From Ottelia alismoides (Eukaryota > Streptophyta > Magnoliopsida > Alismatales > Hydrocharitaceae), in the NCBI GenBank assembly GCA_037367405.1, contig JAZKJV010010616.1, positions 1,327,501 to 1,391,500 of the forward strand: a DNA stretch of 64,000 bases, written 5' to 3'. Under the pieces are notes generated by a model, which saw nothing but the letters and a program-made list of their open reading frames with translations, had not been told where the DNA came from and did not search any database. Of this stretch, positions 56,055 through 64,000 are shown one piece after another (the stretch's first letter is position 1; the number at the start of each line of letters is the position of its first letter). Position numbers and translations under genes: made by a program.

Positions 56055-56139
56055 ATGACAAGCAAAACCATTGCCATTGAGGTTGGGAAAATAGAGTACC
56101 TCAATGGTACTAATTATGAATTATGGAGTAGGAAGATCT
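56055..56139 (+). pseudogene. Copia C1' gag start, cut by C2
   Basis: MTSKTIAIEVGKIEYLNGTN and the following YELWSRKI match the start of C1 gag with two changes. The frame is intact for 28 codons, then stops at the C2 LTR border. The rest of the element should lie right of the window, beyond C2. Confidence 0.88.
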
Positions 56140-58651
56140 TGTTGGAAATGCGAGCCCACGGCGAGCCATTATGCAATAATTGTTATTGCAAATATCATTC
56201 CCTGATCTGAAATGAAGAATGAATAATTTGTATAATAGGTCCCTTAGTACAATTAGGGTTATGTACCATGGCCATCTTAATAATCATACAGCTGTTGATT
56301 CAACTATTGAATCATAGAGGCTAGTGCTTGGATGAATATCTAAAGAGTTAGATTAAGGACTCATCAAGCACCGTCAAATGATTATTAAGAGATGATCTCC
56401 AGCCTGAGTAGGAGATGGCAATCCTTATCTCTTTAGGTTGATATCTGACCGACCTCTTGATGCAGGTCCTCTGCATAGGAATAGGGATTCGGAGGTGTCA
56501 GATTAGTTAGGTCAAAGAGTTGACTTAACGAGATCGAGATAACCAAAGTCCTATATCATATGCTGTCATGATATAGGCACGCATCCTCTGACCGGAGACA
56601 GATGTGTTGCTATATGTCCAAGTATGTACATTTGGCAGACCAATAGGTTGATGACCTAATCAAGGTCTATACACCGGCGCGCTGGTGTGCATATAAGGGC
56701 ATATGAGTAATACGATCTCTCAAAGGGATCATACAGGTTCAGTTACTGAACCAGAAGACATGAGCTCACTCATGAGATATTGGGAAGAATCAAATTCCAT
56801 GCGCATGGTCGTCTCGCTTTGGAAGCTTGACTGAATTTGTAGGTTTGATATATACTTTTAGTATATGATCAAGACCTAGGTACGATATACACTTTTGGAA
56901 AGTGTATGATCGATACCAACTCCCAATGATCGAATGAGAAACTTAATGATAAAACCATGAAGTAGACAGTATAAAGTTGATCCGATACTTCGGGTTTAGT
57001 CTGAGTCTTCCAGTATGCAGGATGTACAGGTATTGGGAATACCTGAGGGTGATTTGATCATTAACGGTTGTATAACCATGACGCTTCCATTCCTAGGGAG
57101 TGATGAAACGGGTCTGGATTTTAGTGACTCCTCTCAGTAGAGAAGTGATCTGATCTTGGCCCAAGTGTTGGACATTGATCTGAATATGATTCAGATACAA
57201 TGAGAAGATTAGATTTACGGTCTTGATTTAATCAAGCATCTATGGGAGGCCCGCGATCTGGATTTGAGATACGATCTCAATATCCATGTCACTATACGTG
57301 GAACAATACAATCGCCCTGTCCTTATCTCCAAGTATCTGCGGAGAGATTGCATTATTCTTGAAGGGTTCAAGAATAATTCCATAAGATCTAAGCAATGAA
57401 GAAATAATGATTAAATGTGATTTAATCATCTTGATGTGTGAAGAAATTATCCAATTTAATTAAATGTGATTTAATTAATGTGGATAAGAATAATGTGGAT
57501 AGAAATATCCAATTATTCATAATATATTATAAATGTGATTTATAATGTATTAGAGAGAGCAAATTATAATTTATATGTGTTGATTAATTATTATGTGTAT
57601 TGGATACACATTGTGTAATTAATTAACAATATGAATTATATGTTGTTTTGGGTTGTGAATATGATTCACAATTTTTTCATGGCAAGATTGCAATATTCTC
57701 AAAGATAATTGTGAATTATTTTTGAGAAATAAATTCCAAATAAATTTGTTGCAAATAAATAAGAGAGATTACATGGAGATATGCAATCTCATGGAGATTA
57801 CAATCTCCATGCAATCCATGGACGGCACACCACTCCTAATTGGAGTGGGTGTGCGCCTACATGGAAGGCACATGGAGATGAAATCTCCATGTGTCTTCTC
57901 TCCTTATTTGTTGGGTTGATTTAGGAATGAATTATATTTGATTTTATCAAATATATTTTGACCTAAATTTGTTGCTTTTGACAACAACAATCTTAGCCAT
58001 TGGATGAACATAAATCAATCTCATCCATTGATTCTATGTGTCCCATGGATTGAGATCCATGGATCCCAAAACCCTATAAATAGAGAGGCATACTTGGCTC
58101 TCTCTTTACACATGCTATTGAAGCACAAACTCTCTCTCTCTTTCTCACACACAACAGCCCTCTCTCCCTCTCTTGTTGGTGGCCGTCCACCATACCCTAG
58201 AGGAGAGAACCGTCGTCGCCCTCGCCACCGCGCCGCCGCTTCGACGTTCTTCGGTTCTCCGTCTTCTTGGAGAGTTCCTCTCATGAAGGAGACGTTTGAT
58301 CTCGTGCGACGAGATCTGGAGCAACCACGCTTGGATCATCTTCTTGGATTGCGAGGACAACGCGGTTCATCCCCGCGCTCGCAAGCGGTCTCGCCGACGA
58401 TCGGACTTGAGACAGGAGGTCTCTTCTCTTAGAGACTCGATCAACCACGCTTCAAGAGGTATTGCATTATATTTGTTGTGGTTATAGATGAAACGATCTG
58501 AGAATGGTTCTCGGATCATGTGGTTTCATCGAATAAAAAAAAATTTAAATTCCGCTGCACCGAACAACTAGTACGACTAGTCGTTCTTCGTCGTATCTGA
58601 TACGACGATCACGCTTCCGTGATGCGCTTGAGGATAATCCCATATCCTTCA
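56140..58651 (+). mobile_element. Copia C2, 5' LTR (2512 bp)
   Basis: Starts TGTTGGAAATGCGAG inside C1' gag and ends CCCATATCCTTCA two bases before the primer site. It is unusually long for copia; the 3' half contains a promoter region and GC-rich transcript start (58070-58440). AT-rich repeats of AAATGTGATTTA.T lie at 57410-57550. Frames inside (for example 58004-58432) are not protein-like. Confidence 0.85.
58075..58082 (+). promoter_or_regulatory. TATA box of C2 LTR
   Basis: CCCTATAAATAGAG is a textbook plant TATA box, about 580 bases before the LTR end. Confidence 0.75.
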
Positions 58652-58653
58652 AG

Positions 58654-58669
58654 TGGTATCAGAGCCTTA
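58654..58669 (+). promoter_or_regulatory. Primer-binding site of C2
   Basis: TGGTATCAGAGCCTTA matches the initiator-tRNA-Met primer site of plant copia elements. Confidence 0.88.
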
Positions 58670-61159
58670 GGTCGACGGTTTCGAATATGATTCGAAAAAC
58701 CGAGGATGACTTGGGTTCGTTAAGGTCGCGAAAGTTTTTATCGCATTTGATTTCGCAGATCTGTTTAGTAAATAAATTCGGCACTGTTTAAATTGTTTAA
58801 ACACGAATTTAATACTTTGTTTTTGTTCCCCATTAAATAAGGAAACCATAGGATCTGAGTTTACGTAAATCGGATTTCGTATGCTCTAGATATGGTTGTT
58901 TTAATGAACATGTATACACTGTTGCGGGAACTGTAGATCTGAACGTGATTAAAATGTTAATTACTGTTTAGAATTGCCTCGAAATGCGTTTAACATCACT
59001 TGGATTATGTCCTAAATCAAATTAGCAATCTATGAAAATTGATTTTGTCTAATTTGGATTTAATATGATTGAGATATGCTAATTTTAGTAAGAAGGGGTC
59101 ACTGCTGAAATTACAGTCCTAATCAAGAACCAAGTGATTGTCAATTAATGAAATTAATTGTTAATTTCGTGAAATAATCATGAAAAATATTTGTGAAATA
59201 TTTGAAGATGATTATTTACATAATTGACTTGGCCTCATCCAATTAATTGATTAGATTTGATCTAAATCTTAATTGGAAACACATTCATCAAACTTAATGT
59301 TTGATTGGTGATTGTCATTTAATCATTTAGTGAAATTAAATTGTTTAATTTCCTAGAATAATTGTGCATAAATATTTGTGAAATATTTGATGATAATTAT
59401 TCCCTTAAATGACATTGCCTTAACCAATAATTGATTAAGATGTGATCTAAATCATAATTGGAAACCACAATCTTTCAAACTTGATGCTTGAATAGGATTT
59501 GGGAATTTGTCTAGCAAATTTCCTTATAATCAAAAATGTTTTGATTATTACTATATGGTACAATTTCGGTTGAAGAACCGATGATCATCTCAAGTACAAA
59601 TTAATCAATTTGGCATTATCCTTTCCCGAGGCGGATATGGTGCCTAGTCGGAGAGCATTGGGGTTGCGGGTTGCAACGTATGTGGTCCGTCCCACTCTCG
59701 TCGGTACTGGCCATGACAGCGGGTAGGGCCGGGATAATGTCCGAGGGATTAAGATGTATTTTTCTAATTATTAAAATTCGAATTAATACGTATTTTGAGA
59801 TATTACCATATATATTCAAGTAAAATAATCAAGTTTGATTGATTGAATTGGATTGATAATTAATTTAATATGATTAAATTGATTATGTCCAATTGAAATA
59901 CTCTAATATGATTAGAGATAATAATTCCCTTGGAAGAATTAATTATGTGAATATGATTCACGATAATTAATTAAAAAATTTGAATATGATATGGAGGATC
60001 ACATAAGTGACATCCATGGTCTCCCGTCAAGGCGGAGGGTTCCGTCGCCAGGGATTGCATGTGGGAGACGCCTGTCCGAAGTGACAGCTCCTGTATGCAA
60101 GCGCATCTGGATCGGGCTCGTCGCTTCTCGAAAGAGTAAGGACGTATGCGTAGTGACCCCAATATCGGGTCCTCATATTATTGGGGCGATATTGGATTGC
60201 GCATAGCGAGTTGTATTCCTGTTGACGGTTGGTTCAATTAATGACGGGTCAACATTGCCTTAGGGGTGGTGGGCCCGGGTGTTAAAGACCGAATTGGGAG
60301 ATGCAAGTTGGACTTGCAAGGAGGAATGTGTTCCCGCTTCTTTTTATCCGAGTTGTAGGTTCTCATATTATTGGGATGCAACAAAGATAAGGAAGGAGAT
60401 CCCAGATCTTGCTTGAGATATAATGGTAAGTATATCTCTTACATTGAAAGTGATTAAGGGAATGAACTTTCAATGTTGACAAGGCAAGACAACTTTGATA
60501 TAAAAAATTCCTAAATCAAAGTAAAAAGTGTATATATATATTTATATAAATTTATGCAAATTTCTTATTTCAGATAATCCTTCATTAAAACCCACTCAAT
60601 GATATACTCAATAATAACCAGTAAAATATCATGGATTGGACTCATGATCCAGATATTGTACTTGCAATTGGACACATAATGTATGTGGTTGCAATGTGCA
60701 AGTTTCCTCATAATATTGAGGAATGACAATTAAATAGATGATAGGACTACAACCCTAGGGTTTGTATGTCTCTATAGTCTTGGTATCATCAAATGTACTT
60801 TGGAAGTGACATATTGATGATGATCATAATTGTCATATAATCCTTATAAAATCTAAGAAGATATTATAGCATACATATGTGCTCTTGACATTTATCATGA
60901 ATGACATGGTTCACTGCATCATGCAGAATGGTGGCTCTGTAAAGAGATGATGTATTCAAATTGTTTGAGTACCTACCTGAACCTTTGTTTTTTAAGAGTT
61001 TAAATGGATATAAATGATGAGTGTCATCATTCTACTATTTATACTCTAGTTATTCATGAAGCTTCATAATATTCATATTGTATGAATTTAATGAAGCATG
61101 TATAAATGTTGAACAACTCTTACTTTGAATTCTTTTGAAAATAAGAGATCCTCTGTCTT
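58670..61159 (+). mobile_element. C2 leader and decayed gag
   Basis: About 2.5 kb between primer site and zinc knuckle. It includes a diverged tandem duplication (59141-59497) and GC-rich blocks near 59620-59740 and 60000-60360. I could not recognise gag residues with confidence in it, because stops occur every few codons. Confidence 0.5.
59141..59497 (+). repeat. Diverged tandem duplication in C2 leader, unit about 180 bp
   Basis: Two copies share AATATTTGTGAAATATTTGA, then GATTATT, GATTGATTA or AATTGATTA, TGATCTAAATC and AATTGGAAAC in the same order and spacing. Confidence 0.7.
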
Positions 61160-62400
61160 GAGCAATGATTGCTTATAGATAAAGGGAGCGCAGTGGAAGC
61201 ATGGGTTGGACCCAAGAAAGAAGGAAAGTCAAAGAGTTGACTGGACTTCTGTGACTTCCATATGACATCCAAAGAGTTGGATGAGTGCCAATACTGCAAT
61301 AAGTTGATGTGTTGATAGTATGACTATCAAGTCTGTCTAGAATCCTTAGAAAATGACTCGGATGGAGCATCAGAATAATCTACATAAATCATTGATATTG
61401 ACTTACTTATTGAATAAGATAAAGTCAAATAATTGTATCTCAATCTTCTGATGACATTTGCAATAGGTTGCATATGTTTTAGAAGACTAGAAAATTTGAT
61501 CTTAAGGTCTATAGTTATCAACATGGATATTGATGCAATTGTTGCAACAGTCTCTGCTGGATTGATAGACTTGTTAATTTCAGTGGGAGAGCCCTTTAGT
61601 CTTAGAGAATGTCTCTATGATCTAGACATTAGAATACACTCATTGTTTGTTTCTAAATGTTGGAAATAAACATGAATTCTGAGATAGAACCATCATAAAG
61701 AGTTATGATGGATATATATTTCAGATTGTAATCTAATAATCTAGTGGACTCCAATAAATTAGAAAATTAATGAATGGTTCATTAACATTTCTAAATACTG
61801 AAATTAAACCTTAAGATCAATAGGAGGATGAAGATCATTTGACAATGATCTAGCATCAAGCCTTGGACATTTGTCTATTGATTTGATCAATAGACTAGTA
61901 AGAGATGAAACTTTAGAATGTCTAAAAATTTCAAAACTTACATACTTATGAATATTGTATTCAAAGTAAAATGTCCAATACACCCTTCTTCGGGAATGGT
62001 GTAAGATGCCAAGGTATTCAGGATCTCATACATATTGATGTATGCGGATCATCTATATCATAGTAAACATTGTGGATATGTGATATCTATTGATGATTAT
62101 GTATGATATGAGATTTCTTCTCTTCACCTAAGAAACCTTTGAAATGTTCAAAGATTTCATTAATTTTGGTTTAGAACCAAAGTTTGAAGGAAGATAAAAT
62201 GAATTTGATCTAATCTAGGTAGCAAGTACCTACTAGATAAATTCGAAGAATACCTTACGGAGATATGAATATCATTTCTATCTCAATCCTCCTAACACAC
62301 CTTAACTCAATAGAGTTATAGGTAGATACAATTGGATCATGTGTGACATGATCTTATCAATGTTGAATTTTAGCATAATTATCCCTTAGTTTCCAGGTAT
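61160..62400 (+). pseudogene. Copia C2: zinc knuckle, protease and integrase remnants
   Basis: Readable islands in order: DECQYCNKLMC, a zinc-knuckle remnant, near 61275-61310; the pre-integrase SSLGHLSIDLINRLV near 61855-61900; the integrase core LIHIDVCGS, ISIDDY, then GSKYLLDKFEEYLTE near 62020-62260; and a trace of the later conserved region to 62400. Stops and shifts fall every 10-30 codons, so no product is possible. The order is that of copia. Confidence 0.72.
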
Positions 62401-64000
62401 ATATGTGTAGTAGAGACTACAATGTATATCCTTAATAAGGTTCCATGTATGTTGGAATCTAGCACTTGAGAGTGCTGCTTCATTAGGAAAATAAAGGATG
62501 GTATTGGATACCTACTTTATGACCTTGAGATTCTTAAAATATCTCATCTCCGAGAATGTGATTCTTAGAGGTTGAGACTCTTGAGAATCAAGATGAAAAT
62601 GAAGTGTAGGAACTCATTTTTAATGAGACTCCTGAAATTGGAAACTAAAAGGACAATTAAAGATGAAACATCAATACCTCTTCAAATAAGTTTGAGGATG
62701 GATTCCATGTGTTAGAGAAATCTGACAATGATCGAACTTCATGTGATGAAGCTTCTGAAGATCATAGCATGGATAGATGGATAGCAATAAAAGTCTAATG
62801 TAGACTTCATATACAAGTGTTGTATATGGACCCTCGAGGATCCACCTATATGGGTAAGACCTGTAAAGGTGTAAATGGATCTTCAAGAGACAGGGAACCT
62901 GATGAGAAGGTAGAGATCTTCAAAGCACGGTTCGTAGCCATAAGCTACACACTGGAAGAGAAGACATTGCTTGCAATGAGACTTGCTCTTCGGTGACCAT
63001 GCTTAAAACCGTCAGAATATTGCTAACCTTAGCTACACAACTTGAATATTGCATCTTCAAAGATGTAAGTCAATATTGCATTCCTCTATGAATACCTCTT
63101 TGAGTATATTCACATGAAGTAGCCCCAGGGCTTCATGGATGAGGAAAGCAAGGTGTGCAAGCTAAGGAATCCATCTATGGACTCAAATAAGCTTCTTGAA
63201 GTTGGATCATAAGATTTGATGAAATTATAAATGTTATGATTTCAGATAGAATCTTGATGAACCATATGAAGCTTAGTGGGAGTGCTTTTGTATTCATCGT
63301 GCTAAATGTAGATGATATCCTAATCATTTAAAAATGATATAAGGATAATAATTAGTGTTTTATAATCTGGTTGTTCCATAACTTGAAATAAGATTTCAAA
63401 GATGCCTCTCAGATCTTAGTTCTGAAGTTGTTCAGAAGCAAAGAGAAGAGGATAATGGGACTGTCACATTTGTAGTACACCTTGGACATATTCTATTCAT
63501 AGAAATTCCAAGAAAGGCTTCTAACCCTTAAGATATGGTACTGACCTATCTAAAGGGATAACACCTCAAAGAGTTGAGGAAGTGAATGCTGGAACTACTT
63601 GCCTTTGGGCATCAGTTCTGAGAAGCCAAGTGTGTGCTAGATGTGTACAAAAGCCAGGTGGCTGCCATGCAGTGGGAGTAGTAAACTGTTACTAGTCCTA
63701 CTATGGAAATAAAACACTTGGTTGCAGTAACAACAAAATCTTCATAGATGACAAAATTTTTGAGATAGTGATCTCAAAGTCTTATCTTCAAAAGTTTAAG
63801 ACTTTATAGATAGTGATCTAAAAGGTCTTAACTAAAGATACCTTAGGAGATAGAGATCTCCAGAAATAAGGATATTCTTATAAAGATTATGGAAATATTG
63901 GTTATGATAATTGTTAAGCTGTAGTGTCAAGGACACTATAACTAACAAGATTGAGTATTAGTTGCATAAGATGCAACATTCGCATTGGATGCGAGCACTG
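62401..64000 (+). pseudogene. Copia C2: reverse transcriptase and RNase H remnants
   Basis: Readable islands: MLKTVRILLTLATQLEYCIF near 63000, then MKQPQGFMDEESKVCKLRN near 63110-63170, a decayed VLNVDDILII (YVDD site, near 63300-63330) and AVQWE..TVTSPTMEIKHLVA near 63668-63730, the RNase H segment usually ending in EAEY. It is strongly decayed and runs off the right edge. Confidence 0.75.

Overview
The window is a repeat-packed piece of a plant nuclear genome, very probably from a flowering plant with a large genome. The evidence is the plant-type Ty3 (Athila-like) and Ty1/copia retrotransposon proteins, primer-binding sites matching plant tRNA-Asp and tRNA-iMet, and LTRs of 2.5-4.1 kb. I see no intact host gene, rRNA or tRNA. 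Almost all 64 kb can be assigned to LTR retrotransposons nested inside one another, and every coding region is broken. I could not identify the species.

Nesting, oldest to youngest. Copia C1 (minus, 47751-51667) was hit in its RNase H region by Athila-like element Y (+), of which the integrase C-terminus, 3' UTR and 3' LTR (41155-47745) remain here. Y was hit in its integrase by element W (minus): 5' LTR 18833-21226 plus 39440-41154, leader 18575-18830. W's LTR was hit by element Z (+, 21227-39434, duplicated target AGCTC). Z's 5' LTR was hit by S, a solo LTR of the Y family (minus, 23567-27238, duplicated target GTTCT). Separately, W's leader was hit by a compound element A (minus, 5042-18574) with the visible order LTR1 / deleted interior / LTR2 / gag-pol. 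A's integrase was then cut by element X (minus, leader 1-1209, LTR 1229-5041).

Right part (51.7-64 kb). This is a patchwork of older pieces: a decayed fragment of a TypA/BipA-type GTPase gene, a foldback hairpin, a probable non-autonomous DNA transposon, the RNase H end of another copia (C3, minus), the start of a C1-like copia in the opposite direction (C1', +), and a 2.5 kb-LTR copia (C2, +) that interrupts C1' and runs off the right edge with a heavily decayed pol.

Most interesting. Z is full-length but has no gag-pol. Between its leader and 3' UTR it carries an array of at least fourteen alternating small hairpins (31044-32607) whose stems change sequence while pairing is kept. Independently, Z, Y and the deleted interior of A carry clusters of hairpins whose 3' arm ends in the polypurine-tract sequence AAGTATAGGGG, so the plus-strand primer signal is repeated several times upstream of the true one. 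Z looks like a parasite of an Athila-like host: it keeps the termini, primer sites, leader and 3' UTR shared with X and Y.
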